Of a stretch of 64,000 nt of DNA, positions 20,762 to 32,402 are shown piece by piece; position 1 is the stretch's first letter; each line of letters begins with the position of its first letter. The stretch is from assembly GCA_029532415.1 (NCBI GenBank), contig JAQOTA010000059.1:682001-746000 (forward strand), in the 5' to 3' direction. The notes below the pieces were generated by a model. The model saw only the letters and a program-made list of their open reading frames with translations, was not told where the DNA came from and made no database searches. Source of the DNA: Marasmius tenuissimus (Eukaryota > Basidiomycota > Agaricomycetes > Agaricales > Marasmiaceae). Position numbers and translations under genes: made by a program.

Positions 20762-23037
20762 ATGACTCCTTCCCAAACATCCAACGCTCATACCTCCACC
20801 CGTGTTTCGTCAAGGACGAGAACTTACTCACGGGACTCCATGTATACAGAATCGCAAGTTGGACTTCGGGAGCATATGAAGAAGGAAGATGCACGGAACA
20901 AGGTTGGGCAGGGTCTGAAAACATCGCGATCGACACGAAAGGTACTATCGCGACGCCTGGGATTGGACTCAATCATGAGCTCGGTTTGTGTCTTGCATTA
21001 GGTCAACTCTTGAGAACTAGGTGCTCACTCTTTCGAATCGATAGTCAATACGACGGCCTGAAGATATTGTGAACGGGCCTCATGTTTGGGAGATTCCTTC
21101 ACCGGTGAGGGCCGTGCTTCCTTTCCAGATAGGCAGATTTGGCTAAAAAAAGGGTTTTCACAGCCGCAGGTTGAGCAGGAGACGGATGGAAAAGAGATGA
21201 TGAGAACAGCTCAACCGGTCTGGGTGAGTTCCAAAGCTAGCGACACGAGTCTGGAGATTGACACTTTCGAAAGTTAGGACATATGTTATTCACCGACACG
21301 GAGTGTCAGATAGAACAAATCGCCCAAGATAGAGCTGAAGAAGCTCCCCTCAGATTCGAGTCGCCAGAGTCAACGATCACCAGCGGCGAGGATGTTCGGC
21401 CGGGTGTACCAACACGAAGAAACTCTGAAGAGTCCCGGATGGATGAAGAACCACTCTTTACTCAACCAGAGGCATCGTCGTCCTCTCCGGCGCAAGAGAC
21501 GCCTGCCTCAAGCTCATCTTCGCGATCCCTCACGAGACGGTTAACGAGGAGACAAACACAAAGTCTGTCCGCTATTATATACAAGGTTCGTAGTCCAAGT
21601 ACACAATATAATCATGGATACTCACATTCTCTATTACATAGTCGCTTCAAAACCTTCAGGTGGAGAGAGCCGCGAATGGGCCGTGTCCCGAGAAAGACGT
21701 TATTTATGCGTTGCCAAATGTGAGCTTTCCCGCTGCACATTCGTTCTTGTCATTGATATCCACAATCTATAGGCATCAGGGGAAGAAGACACCGTGATTA
21801 CGACGCAGCTGACAGAGAGACGAATCATGAACACAGTTTGGGTGAGGCTCTGATCAGGTTATTAGAGCGAAGAGATATATACTAACCGTCCTGAGAGCTA
21901 GGAGACGTGTTATACGCGGCAAGCAAGTCCATGCAACAAGTTTTGTCACACCCGACGATCGATTCCGCACCTATTCAGTATCCGCCTGAATCTCTTTCCA
22001 ACGAGTGTTCCGACGCCCCACCAAACCCCTCTGCAGATGCTGAAGGATCATGGGATCACGATTGCATTGCCCAGCTCCTGGATGGTGTGTTTCCTCCCTC
22101 GGATATTGAGATGATCCTGTCCGATATGGCGGCTGGCAATTCGACTTCATCGCCGTCGGCGTCGTCTTCCCATGACTTTCATACACTCCTTACCGACAAC
22201 CTCGATATCCCCTTCGTTTCTTCGGAGTCTTCGCCACAGCCATCTGATAGTGGATTGACGGAGCGGAAGGAAAGGAGTACATCTGCCAAGGTGAAAGCTG
22301 CTACGATGACAGCATCACAACGGAAGAAGACAACGGTTCCCGCACCGAAGAGGGTGAAAGCGAAAGTGACTGGGACCGGTAGCACGGGAATGAGGGGAGA
22401 AAAGGGCGAGAATATGGGCACACTTCGTCGAGTCTTGGTAGAGGACTCCGACTTCTCGTGCTTTTCTGATGGATCCACCCACGGCGACGATTCGGATTAC
22501 GCCCCTTCGTCTTCACGGCCAAGCCCACCAAGAACGGTGGCTCGGAAACGGAAAGAAAGAGCTACGTCCTCTACGTCAGTGAGCCCGTCCTCCGATTTGA
22601 GCGTCCAGACACAGTGGGTGGGCGATGAGATGGAATATTCCTCTCCTAGCAAGCCGGGCACAAAAACGATGCTTTCTGTACCTGGAATTGGTAACTCCAG
22701 CGCCTCAAGGAAGGGTTCAACAAGTCGAAGTTCTCTGCCACCAGCGCGAAGCCCAGCTTCCGTGGCAAAGAAGAAGATTTCACCGAAAAGTGATCATCCG
22801 TACGGCTGCCCTTTGTCGACCCCGGATAAACCGTGTTACCAGCGGTTCACGCGGCCGGGAGATGCCAGGAGACATGCGAGGACGGCCAAAGTCCACAGTG
22901 AAAAGATGTTTTGGTGCGAGCTCTGCGATGAATCTTATGGTCGAGAATATTCTTTGGAACGACATATCAGAACATCCGACAAGCATGCAAGGAAGGCCCA
23001 GGAGCTTGAGCAGCTCGCAGAGAGCTCTGAGGATTGA
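20762..23037 (+). CDS. C2H2 zinc-finger protein, probable transcription factor
   Basis: Probable nuclear DNA-binding regulator. The last exon (from about 21901) is long and Ser/Pro-rich with basic patches (RKKTTVPAPKRVKAKV). It ends in a zinc-finger pair: an atypical finger YGCPLSTPDKPCYQRF...RRHARTAKVH and a standard one FWCELCDESYGREYSLERH (C-x2-C-x12-H-x5-H). Earlier exons are short and Ser/Thr-rich: exon 1 from ATG 20762 with donor at 20942, a piece ending TGG before gtgagt at 21222, 21283-21590, 21641-21719 and 21774-21841. Acceptors are clear (cacag, gttag, catag, ctatag, agctag). Start and the second exon are uncertain. No target can be inferred. Confidence 0.7.
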
Positions 23038-23344
23038 TGTTGGTGAGAGAGATTTGTGGGACTACGTAGTCGTATTACTTGGTGGAAGAGCGAGTGGAGT
23101 GTTGACGCTGGGAGGCGGGAGACGGGGTCCGATGTTCGGCAAATGCCCTGAATCACGCCATCGTGGGACAGTGCGCACGGACCATGTAGAAAAAATATAT
23201 AAACCTGCACTCGACAATTTGGATTCCTTAGAACATACTCATCAGGATCTTTTTATAGAAACTGACCGAGTCTCGCATTTTTACAAATGCCACTTCTTCA
23301 AATCCAGTCGATGACAATAGCGCTCCCTCGTTCATACTGAGAAC

Positions 23345-23972
23345 ATGGCTTCTTCATTGAAGTCTCGAGGACGTTTGGCTTCGCACTTTCGGTGCCCTTT
23401 GGGTGCTCTGAAGTCGTTGCCGACGAGAGGAGTGTCAGTCTGATGGATTCCTTTATTTTCTTATCCTTGTGTATAATTTGAACTCTCTGTGTTCGTAGAT
23501 AGTGTCACAATCCACCGAGCCATTTCATCTCAATTTTGGCGAACACAGTGAGGCTTTGCGGGCAGCCACGCTCTTGTGATGTTGGGCCTTGGCCATTGAC
23601 CACCATCATCCTTTTGATGGAGTTTCACTCACGTACTTGGTACTCACGAACTCTCGCTCGCTTTGACGTTCAATCCTTTCCATGGTTCTACGGCCATAGC
23701 TAGCAACCTTCGCAGAGTTTTCAGCCTCAATGCCACGACTTCATCAGTCAAAATATCTCGGTTGACGAGCGAAGTAATGGAGAAAGGTACGTTTGTAAAT
23801 CTGTCTCTTATGTCGATCTCTTTCTCATGAACACGAAAGTCTCGATGTATGTCCCGAACCACCAGTGTTTGAACTCGCAGCAGGCCTACAAGGACGCAAG
23901 AAATCGGAAGGAGAAGAGGAAATGAAGGCCCTCGAGGCGTTTCATTCGCTGGGAGGGTATGGGACGGCGTAG
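23345..23972 (+). CDS. Small hypothetical protein (tentative, 2-3 exons)
   Basis: ATG 23345 opens a Ser/Arg/Leu-rich N-terminus (MASSLKSRGRLASHFRCP) that could be a mitochondrial targeting peptide. After a gt...gttcgtag gap, the frame continues as EPFHLNFGEHSEALRAATLL. Further on come LALTFNPFHGSTAIASNLRR and, across an intron ending accaccag near 23864, FELAAGLQGRKKSEGEEEMK with stop TAG 23970-23972. The pieces look like coding sequence, but the joint between the second and third does not keep frame as I read it. No family recognised. May be a real small gene or a relic. Confidence 0.3.
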
Positions 23973-24242
23973 TGAGGCAGCAGTAAAGTTGATAATTGAC
24001 GATCTCAAACCTCCAGTACGTTGAATATCTTGTTCTCTCTTCCAGTAGTTTTTCTGATAACATACGAGCAGGAAATACCTACGCTGAACGACTGCGACGA
24101 GAATCCGACAGGCTGTGACATACTTTGCCTCTCAACCACGATCACTCACTGGCGCCATTACCGACGATAAAGACGTTATAGGCTTGGACAAATTCAGAGA
24201 AAATGGACGAGTACGGCCGGGAGGCCCACCAATGGCGTTTGA

Positions 24243-25729
24243 CACGGCTCTTGCGAGGCTTTGAAGTGCAGCCAACGCAATACTACTCTTCGAGGACGGT
24301 CGATCGACCTCAATGCTGGGGGAGGTCAACGACCGGGAAGTCAAACTGTGTAAGGTGTGTCAGTCGGCCCTCCTTTTGATATTTTGCCTAGAAAGCTACG
24401 ACCAGCGACGAGATCTTCATCGTATCAGGAATCCTCTCTCTTGCATCAGTATCCAGATCACCGTTCACTTATGGCTAGTCGAAGAAAACCACGAAGGAGA
24501 ATTAATAGGTGTCATCGTCGGCGCAAAGATGGAGATGGCATCAGCAAAGTACTTGAAGAACACGAAGGCTAGCATGGGTCAGGAAGCTATAGCAGATCTA
24601 TTGAAGTTTTCATTCAATTTATTGTTGCGTTATCCCAAGGTGCGTCGGGGATATCGATTCTACTGTTATAGGCGCTCACCTCTTCTCACTCCTTGCAGAT
24701 GGTAGAGAGTGACTGGTGAAGCCCAGTCATCTGAAGCACCGGCCTGGTCTGCCGACGAAACAAAGATCGTGGGAGACTACTGTAGCCCAAAATTGGACCG
24801 ATTCTTGTCTCCTATCGTTAGGCTCTACCTCTCTCTCCCACCTCCAGACACAGAACCTACCCCGCTCCAACCACCGTTGACGAGCGCCATTCACGGGCTT
24901 ATCACTATCCCCCCTCAATGAGTCGCTCCGCTCGAAATGGTTCGTAACGACTGGAGAAGGTCAACCAGACGTCGTACAGCACACAAACACGCTCCTTTCC
25001 AAGACTCTCAAATTCTACTTCCCCGGTAGCGAATCCCCCGACGCCGAGTCTGTTCGTGCGTTCGCTACATCCAAACATCCCCAAGACGACCTCGACGACG
25101 TTTTAGCTCCCCTCATCGTTCTCGCTACCCGCCTCTGTATTGGAGACGTCTCCGCTCGATCGCGCATCTGCTCTCACATAGTCCCAGATGACCTCGATCG
25201 CGACCCAGAACGACCGTTAGACGAACGAGCGACGTTACTCGGACGATGTCTGAGGCTGATGGGGAGTGTGTACTTTAAGCGGAAGGAGAGCGTAGGGGAG
25301 CTTCTTTATGCGATGTGTGGGCAGGACGTGGGGGTGCTGTGCAGTAAGGTCGAGTATGGACATGTTGCTGGGTTCTTGTTTGAGAAGGGGGTTATGAGTG
25401 CGCCGGATGCTTCGAATTCGACGAGTGCAACAGTTACGGAGGTCACAGATGAAGGTGCTGATGAAGGTTCCAACAGGACTGGGGAGGAAGGAGGGTCGGA
25501 AACGACGTTTGCTGGTCCTTCGGAGACGAGGCAGGTCAATCCTATCACAGGAACATACGTTCCCGAGACACGGAGCAACCCCATGGACGGCATGACAGAG
25601 GAGGAGAAAGAACAGGAGATGGAGAAACTGTTTGTGTTGTTCGATAGGATGGAGGAGACTGGAGCGTTGAGCCCGGAACAGAATCCTGTGCGGAAGGCGA
25701 TCCAGAAGAGTATGCAACAGCAGGCTTAG
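24243..25729 (+). pseudogene. Truncated ric8 copy (pseudogene)
   Basis: Lacks exon 1 and the start of exon 2. Exon-2 remnant (SAANAILLFEDGRS) follows a TGA at about 24271. Exon 3 retains the splice borders (gtgtgt/cctag; gtgcgt/ttgcag) and YLKNTKASMGQEAIADLLKF. Exon 4 is disrupted near 24714-24718, where an in-frame TGA replaces Glu codons. An extra C near 24911 (ATCCCCCCTCAA) shifts frame. Downstream it stays open to the conserved end ...NPVRKAIQKSMQQQA at 25729, in a different frame. No functional product is expected. Confidence 0.85.
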
Positions 25730-26141
25730 GTCGTGCGCATGTTGCCTTGTTTCTTTGTTTCTCGACTTTGCTGTTATGTATCTAGGAGCATTGTACTATA
25801 CTGTAGATCAAATGAAACTTATCACTGTCGAATTGCTTTTCTCGCACTTATAGTACGGTCGATATAGGTAATTTAAGTCTCTGGAGATTGGCAGGGTTTT
25901 AGACGCGGAAAGGAGGCGTGTTGTGATTATAATGTCACCGCTGTGGGGGCCCGGGGCCCGGGGCTTCAAACTCTTTCCGCAACCGTCACCATTGCACAAT
26001 TCGACCTCAACGTTTGTTCATTCAAGTTCAATTTCCTTCACTCTCTCGTCTTTGAAACTCGAAAATCGTAGGTCTGTACTGACAACGTGTTCCAAGATTT
26101 CTCGAAACTGACTATGCGATCGTTACAAACCTCACACAGAA
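25730..26141. other. Gap between ric8 relic and F-box C relic (right arm)
   Basis: Aligned with 7207-7624. Includes a GC palindrome GGGGGCCCGGGGCCCGGGG near 25945 that is absent from the left arm. No gene. Confidence 0.5.
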
Positions 26142-27820
26142 ATGCAGCAACAACTGGTTGAGTGGCAGGGCCCCCTAATTGAGGAACCTCCATGTTCAGT
26201 TCATTCGCTCAACGACCGAACACTTCATTCCGACTATGTTCCTTTGGACGCAGAGCTTGTGTCGTTCAGGGCAGGGCTAGAAGACGACATGGCGTTCGTG
26301 AAGAGGTGTCAAGAAGAATTAGCTATACTTCAGGAGCGGATCAAACAGTTCAAGACGGAAAAGTGCAAGGAGGATCCGTCAATATCGAGCTATTCTTTCT
26401 GCTCAGCGCAGAATTCCAACCGAGATTTGGGAGCAGATCTTCGGACTTGTTTGCTGCCAGCCGGACAAGTATTCCCTTTGCGTCTGAGTCGTAGACCCGG
26501 TAGACTGCGGTCGATATATCAGCATCGACGTCGAAACACCTCCCCTAATTATCTCACACGTTTGCGCCCGTTGGCATCGCATTGCCAAAGGATGCGCGTC
26601 TCTTTGGGACTCTCTGTCTCTCCGTATCACCTGGCCTCAGATCCCCAACGCCGCTCGGGCTCTGATCGAAATGTACATCACCGGATCTCAAGGTCGTATC
26701 TCAAGACTCCAAGTGGTAGCATTTGGGGGACCATAGTAGGCATGGACAATGGTCCCGTTTGTGGCAGACTTTATCAAATCACCTATCCCACTGCAGGGAC
26801 CTTCGTTTGTATGGCTATGACTTCCAGTTTCCAGTAGCAAACGAATTCTCCTTCCCACTCTTGGAGTCGTACCGGAAGGGACTGACAGGGCCTCCCCCTC
26901 TTGGATCACTCCCAGCGGCACTCAAGCGGGCACCGAGGTTGTCCAGAGCTTCTGTCGCGATCTTCGATGGTTCGTTGAACTACTCTCGCCTTACGTTCTT
27001 GGAGATCGGATGCATGAATTCGGGGATGCTAATGTCGACGTTGTTGCCCGTGCTGCAAGCGTGCAGGCGGCTCGAAACACTCCTAATCAACGATATCAAA
27101 CAGTCTTGGCCTTCAAGGGACAGATACGACGCTGGCCCAGTGATTCCCAGGAGCTGCAGCATGCCCTCCCTTCGGATGCTTTCCATCTCAAACTCGGAAA
27201 ACAGACACCTCGTCTCCGGCGAAGATTTGAACGTATACAAGTTCCTCTCCTCTCTCATACTACCTTCCCTCTCAAGTCTCGGCCTGCGCTGCAGCAGCTG
27301 GCTTGATTCATTACTTCCGATGGTCCAAGAGTGTTCTGCACCCCTGGAGAGCCTCACACCGTGGATAGGGAACTTGAAGCACCCCAGTCCAGATGATAAC
27401 ACTCTCTTTGAGCTGCTCCGGTCGCTTCAAAGCACCCTTAAGCGCGTTGATCTGATCATCAAATCAATCACTGCTCCAACGAGCGAAGAAGAGATACTGT
27501 CCTTCGTCATGGACCCCATGTTTTTGAAGCTCACGTCGGTCCGTCTGAGGTTCGCGGATTTCACTATCGACCACGCTGTTGTCGAGAACGTGTTGGAGTT
27601 GATATCGCGAAGGAACGGCTCTGCCACTGTGGCCGGCGACGTTGATGAAGGCCCAGGTGAAAGTCGAGTTTGTCGACTCACAGAATTCTGCTTGTCTCGC
27701 ATTCCGGGGAGTTCGCTGTATGCATCGCCTTTGCGGGAAAATCTTAGCTCGGAGCTTAGCGAAAGAATAAGAGAAGTGGGAAGGGAGTATGGGGTCAGTA
27801 TCAGTATCGGGAAGCAATGG
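26142..27820 (+). pseudogene. F-box-like gene C, right-arm copy (broken)
   Basis: Begins MQQQLVEWQG with the same coiled coil (FVKRCQEELAILQERIKQFK). A frameshift near 26365-26375 throws the F-box (AQRRIPTEIWEQIFGLVCC) into another frame. In-frame stops follow: TGA near 26490, then TAGTAG near 26735. The C-terminal half (GYDFQFPVANEFSFPLLESY onward) is open to and past the family stop, because the terminal TGA of the left copy is TGG here (27818-27820). The lesions differ from the left arm, so C decayed after duplication, at least in part. Confidence 0.75.
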
Positions 27821-28176
27821 TACGACAGTCTAGTGTATTGGTCTCTCGAGATTCGACGTTCTTTGTACGGTAGATTGTTCTTTTTTGTCCATTACATCTT
27901 TTCGGGGTCAGACAACCAAGTTCTGAGCGTTCATTTGAGGCTTACCGGTCGCTGTGGGCGATGTCGATATCTTCATCGACAGAGATATCACCTCTGACGG
28001 CAAAAGTTTTGAGGCCTTCTTTCCGTCGCCCGGTCATCACAGTTGTAGACGTTCCGGGCACGCTCTCACGAGAACGATGGGGTCGTAAAAATCCAACACT
28101 CAAGTACAACAGACATAGACATACATCGTAAGGCAACAATATGGTTTACGATTACTACAGACAATAGGCCCACCGT

Positions 28177-30048
28177 TTACCAGTCGCTCTCGCCTTCCCA
28201 AGGGCTTATAGCAGGTGCCAATAATCCAGAGTAAGGGTTCATTCTCCATCGGGACTCCGGGGTAGGCTCAACTTCTCCCCACTTCAATTCGACTGAGATA
28301 CCATGCATCGCCCGTAAGGAGCACAAGCTCTCTAGAAGACTTGGGGAAGTCATGGTATGTACCTGCTGCGCCACTAGCTCCCCCATATCCGCTCGGAGCT
28401 GCTTCATCCTTGACAGTCGACTCTCGTCCTGTACGAACTCGAGAATCGACGTTACGTCTTCGGGTCTGCACCGCCCACAGTCCAATACCTCCAACTGAGG
28501 ACACGAGCCCAGCTCGTTGAGTGATGAAAGTAGCTTGGGTGCCCAGTCGGTAGGTGGCACTGTGACTTGTTCCGAGGGCAGTCGAGCGGCTCCATATCCC
28601 ATGCTGCATCCGACCCAGTGGGGAGCCCGCTCGGGCTCGAGTTTGAGTGTGGTCAAAGACGGGGCTGCCTGCAGACATCGCGAGAGGGCCTCTGCCGCGA
28701 CGATATGATAGCCGATGATCTGCAGATGAGCGAGATGAGGTGCCCCTTTGATGAGTTTATGGAATGGTAGGTCGTTGTCTACTGATGGTCCCCCCCAGTG
28801 ACGAGTTCCCAATTGCAAGGTGAGGCGGGTTAGTTGAGGAGTAATGATGCTAGAATAAACGTCTTTTACATGGGGCAGGAAAGGGAAAGGGCCAGTGGGA
28901 GCGGGGAAAGTATGATAGGGGGACTCCGAACTGGGGTAATCACCGAACTGTCCAGTGAAAATCAGATGTAATTCTCGCAGAGTACTCCATATCACGGGTT
29001 CGATAAGCGATCCCCCGGGATGCAGATTGGAGTGGAAGGTGAGAGTGACCAACGAACGACACGTTTGCGCAATTCTTTTCAATACGGTGATCGAAGACGA
29101 TACTGCCAGATCAAAGGTCATGGGCTGGAAGCGAAAACTAAGCTCGGTCAGCCGAGCCCAGTCAAGAGAAATGCGGAGAGTCGACATTGATCCCTGATTT
29201 AGGTGGAGGGAACGGAGTGAAGACAGCTTGCCAAGGACATTTGACACAGGGGAAGGACGCGGCTCCGGTACTTGGCCCGTGTTAGTTGGAGGCATTCCGG
29301 GGAAGGAGACATGAAAGTCTATGAATAGGTTGACATCCCCAGCGCGAACTGTCTCTAATAGAGGGACCTCATCTGCGACCAGATGTTCTAGCGCTCGTTG
29401 GTGAGATGGCTTCACACCGTAACCGAGCGAAAGACTCTTCCAGCGGCGTGAGTACCCCACCAGAAGGTTCATCAGCTTCAAACAGATGGATAAGATGTTG
29501 CCACTCTCTCCAGGCGAGATCGGTGTCGACGTGCCATCGCCCATGTTAATGGAAAGAGTTAGCGGCCGGGATCCAGACCTGTCCAGCCAAAGTTTCATGC
29601 CTTGGAGAGTCGCTTCCTGGCGCTCGAGATACAAGGGGTCGCTTTTGGTGAATGGCAGTGGATCTGAGACGGAAAAATGGACGGAACTCCACAGCCTCGG
29701 TGTATTGAGTGCAATTTCCCTCCATGCTCGACAAACGGTGGTGAGCAGCAGGGGCGCCTCCTTCACCGTGCACACGGCAAAGCCTTGATTGTTTGTGGGC
29801 AAACAATGAGCAAAGATTTCGACCCAAATGTCTACAGGAAATCTCCGAAAGGGTGCTGCAAGCGCGCAATGACCATCAACGAACCGTTGAAGTTCATCTC
29901 GTTCTGCCTGAAGGCGGGCAATCTCTTCGCTTAGCTTTCTGATTCTTTCTTGTGGCTCAATGACCAGGTGCTGTATCTCGTTGAGCTCTTGTGTCGAGGG
30001 AACATAATTTGTATAGAGAACGCGGGTGAAGTGAGATTCATGAAGCAT
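28177..30048 (-). CDS. F-box-like protein B, right-arm copy (623 aa)
   Basis: Inverted copy of 3313-5160. Starts MLHESHFTRVLYTNYVPS at ATG 30048. The longer upstream frame is the 5' UTR intron (donor gtgagt at 30111, acceptor gcgcag). Coiled coil at about 15-50; F-box-like FRRFPVDIWVEIFAHCLP then WREIALNTPRLWSSVHFS; LRR-like remainder; same end SPWEGESDW as the left copy. No lesions. In the F-box, the usual Gly after W is Val. Likely an SCF substrate adaptor; target unknown. Confidence 0.85.
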   Translation of the reverse strand: MLHESHFTRVLYTNYVPSTQELNEIQHLVIEPQERIRKLSEEIARLQAERDELQRFVDGHCALAAPFRRFPVDIWVEIFAHCLPTNNQGFAVCTVKEAPLLLTTVCRAWREIALNTPRLWSSVHFSVSDPLPFTKSDPLYLERQEATLQGMKLWLDRSGSRPLTLSINMGDGTSTPISPGESGNILSICLKLMNLLVGYSRRWKSLSLGYGVKPSHQRALEHLVADEVPLLETVRAGDVNLFIDFHVSFPGMPPTNTGQVPEPRPSPVSNVLGKLSSLRSLHLNQGSMSTLRISLDWARLTELSFRFQPMTFDLAVSSSITVLKRIAQTCRSLVTLTFHSNLHPGGSLIEPVIWSTLRELHLIFTGQFGDYPSSESPYHTFPAPTGPFPFLPHVKDVYSSIITPQLTRLTLQLGTRHWGGPSVDNDLPFHKLIKGAPHLAHLQIIGYHIVAAEALSRCLQAAPSLTTLKLEPERAPHWVGCSMGYGAARLPSEQVTVPPTDWAPKLLSSLNELGSCPQLEVLDCGRCRPEDVTSILEFVQDESRLSRMKQLRADMGELVAQQVHTMTSPSLLESLCSLRAMHGISVELKWGEVEPTPESRWRMNPYSGLLAPAISPWEGESDW

Positions 30049-30539
30049 GATGGGCGCTGCGCATTGACGGTCCATATTGAGCTTCATGGTAGGAAATAGG
30101 GTACCGTTCACTCACCTTAACCAGGTTTCATCCGCTAGATACGGTCCGTTCTCTGGTCTTGCTCCAACTCGAATGCTGTAGCACCTGCTCAGCTGTTGAC
30201 TCGTGTGTGGAAAGCGGTACAAAGCTGAAAATAGCATTTGTGATCCCGGAGGCAAGATTAAACCACCCGAAGTCGATGCACTGATTCCTAGTGTGCACAT
30301 TACAGAAGATGAGAGGCTGTGAAGCCTTGTTGGTGCCAACAAATCGGTAAGACGTGATTGTAGTAATACGGAGAATGAAAGCCGACCTGGCAGTGGAAGA
30401 CAAATTGCTCCTGCTCCTGGCTCCGGCGAGTTCATCGGACCGGCCATCGGCTGATCCGCGGGAGTCAGAAAATACCACCCAGCATGTACCACTACTTACA
30501 GCGACAAAACCCGTGAGTACTATACTATTAGACCAACTC
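30049..30539. other. Intergenic region between F-box B and A (right arm)
   Basis: Aligned with 2831-3312. Contains the B promoter block (30143-30210), the B 5' UTR intron and the A 3' flank. A frame on each strand is partly conserved between arms, but stops interrupt one copy, so no gene is called. Confidence 0.5.
30143..30210 (-). promoter_or_regulatory. Conserved upstream block of F-box B (right arm)
   Basis: Minus strand reads CACGAGTCAACAGCTGAGCA then GGTGCTACAGCATTCGAG and GGAGCAAGACC. Same element as 3152-3215 and 41471-41538. Role inferred from conservation. Confidence 0.5.
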
Positions 30540-32402
30540 TCAAGGGTACGGTACAAAGTCATACGTGTAACTCGGCAGCCCAAAGTGAGGATCACGGTTC
30601 CACTCATATTCTGACGGGGGGTCAATCTCTTTCGACTTCAACTTGATCGAAATTCCGTGAACCGTTCGCAATGTCTCTATCAGACTCGCGTTGGAAGTCA
30701 CCGCAAGTGCCTGTTCTCCCCAAATTTCTCCCATGTCCGCTTTGAGGTCCTTCAGAGTCGATATTCTACTCTCAGATTGGACAAAGTCGAGGATGGAATT
30801 GAGATTATCGGGTTCGCCGCATCGCCCAATGTCAAATACCTGAAGCTGAGGGCAAGATCCAAGGGCCTTCAGTGAAAGAAGGAACCTTGGTACCCAGTCA
30901 GGGGTTGGAGAAATCGCGTTGTCTACTCGTGGATTTGTAGCTCCGCGCCTTCGGGGCTGAATTGGAGAGTATTCGGGGTGCATGATAAGTGTAGTCAACG
31001 ATGTGGAAGTTTGTAAACATCCCGCAAGGGCCTCTGGCTTCAAGATGTGGTATCCACCAACCCGAAGATTCGTGAGACGGGGGGAACCTTCAATGAGTGT
31101 ACGGAATGGCAAAACATCATCCGATATTGGTTCTCCCCAACGGCGGTGGCCTAGCTGTATGAATAGACGGAGTAGTTGGGGGGTGATGATGCTGCTGTAG
31201 ATGTCCTTCAGGAAGGGAAGGAAAAAGTAGGGACCGGTGGTGTAAGGCTCGCCGTCGGGACTCATGTAATTACAAAACAAACCATTGAGCGAGATGTTCA
31301 ATTCTCGGAGACTGGTCCATTCTATGGGATCAGTGAGAGCGCCTCCTGTTTCACTGACGGATCCGGGAAGGTACGCGCGGAATGTGAGGACAGTCAGTGA
31401 ACAACACATCCGCGCGAGCATTTGTAACAGGATACGGGGGGAAGATGAAGGACTGTCGATATCCATGGGTTGAAAATCAAAGTTAAGTTTGGTCAAATGA
31501 GACCAGCTGAAAGAGATTCCGAGAGTTGAAATTGATCCTTGTTGTAAATGGAGAGAGCGAAGCGAGGACACCTTAGACATGAATTCTGCCATGGGTGTGG
31601 GGCTAGGATCGCCTGCTGGTTGCGGCGGGTTAAGGTGCCAGGGACCTGGGAAGATATTCAAACCCCTGAAGAGGTTTAAATCCCCAGTGTGAACCGTCTC
31701 CAAGAGTGGAACATCGTCTGCCGTTAAGTGGTCGAATGATCGCTGGTATAAAAACCTCACACCACGGTCAAGCGACAAAGTTCTCCAGCGCCGAGAGTAC
31801 TCTGCCAAAAGGTCCATCAATCTGAGCAGGTGTGTGGACACATTCTCAGACGGCTGGTCAAACGGGCCTGGTGACGTCGGTGATGCGTTGTCCGCGATGT
31901 AAATGGAAAGGGTCAATGGCAGCGAACCGGACCTGTCCAACCACAGTTTGATACCCTGGAGTACCTGAGCCCGCAGTAATTCACGAGAGGATTCGATCTG
32001 CAAGGGGGTGGGCGGATCTATACCATGAATATGAACTGAGTTCCAAAGCCTCGGGGTATTTAGTGCGACCTCCCTCCACGTTCGACAAATGGTGGTGAGA
32101 AGCAACGGAGCTTCCTTCACGGTACAGACGGCAACGTTGAGTTGGTTCGCGGGCAGACAATAAGCAAATATCTCGCCCCAAATGTCCGCAGGAAGTCGTC
32201 GAAAGGGCGCCGCGAGTGCACGATGGCTGTCGACAAATTGTTGGAGCTCGTCTCTTTCAGCCTGGAGCCGTTTCATCTTCTCGTCAAGCTTCCTGATCTT
32301 TTCTTGTGGCTCAAGTACAAGCTGCTGTAGCTCTTCGAGCTCTTTCGATGAAGGAACGTAGTTCGTATGGAGGACGCTGGTGAAATGGGATTCTGGAATC
32401 AT
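30540..32402 (-). CDS. F-box-like protein A, right-arm copy (620 aa)
   Basis: Inverted copy of 965-2830. ATG 32402 (MIPESHFTSVLHTNYVPS). Coiled coil at about 15-50, F-box-like FRRLPADIWGEIFAYCLP then WREVALNTPRLWNSVHIH, LRR-like C-terminal half, end YTDYDFVPYP-like as in the left copy. Open throughout. 5' UTR intron conserved (gtgagtcagc...atttcag). Divergent from F-box C3 at 32880, with 477 bp between. Likely an SCF adaptor. Confidence 0.85.
   Translation of the reverse strand: MIPESHFTSVLHTNYVPSSKELEELQQLVLEPQEKIRKLDEKMKRLQAERDELQQFVDSHRALAAPFRRLPADIWGEIFAYCLPANQLNVAVCTVKEAPLLLTTICRTWREVALNTPRLWNSVHIHGIDPPTPLQIESSRELLRAQVLQGIKLWLDRSGSLPLTLSIYIADNASPTSPGPFDQPSENVSTHLLRLMDLLAEYSRRWRTLSLDRGVRFLYQRSFDHLTADDVPLLETVHTGDLNLFRGLNIFPGPWHLNPPQPAGDPSPTPMAEFMSKVSSLRSLHLQQGSISTLGISFSWSHLTKLNFDFQPMDIDSPSSSPRILLQMLARMCCSLTVLTFRAYLPGSVSETGGALTDPIEWTSLRELNISLNGLFCNYMSPDGEPYTTGPYFFLPFLKDIYSSIITPQLLRLFIQLGHRRWGEPISDDVLPFRTLIEGSPRLTNLRVGGYHILKPEALAGCLQTSTSLTTLIMHPEYSPIQPRRRGATNPRVDNAISPTPDWVPRFLLSLKALGSCPQLQVFDIGRCGEPDNLNSILDFVQSESRISTLKDLKADMGEIWGEQALAVTSNASLIETLRTVHGISIKLKSKEIDPPSEYEWNRDPHFGLPSYTYDFVPYP

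Noticed and set aside
22179..22531. Minus-strand frames over the C2H2 gene
   Set aside because: Shadow frames of the Ser-rich exon.
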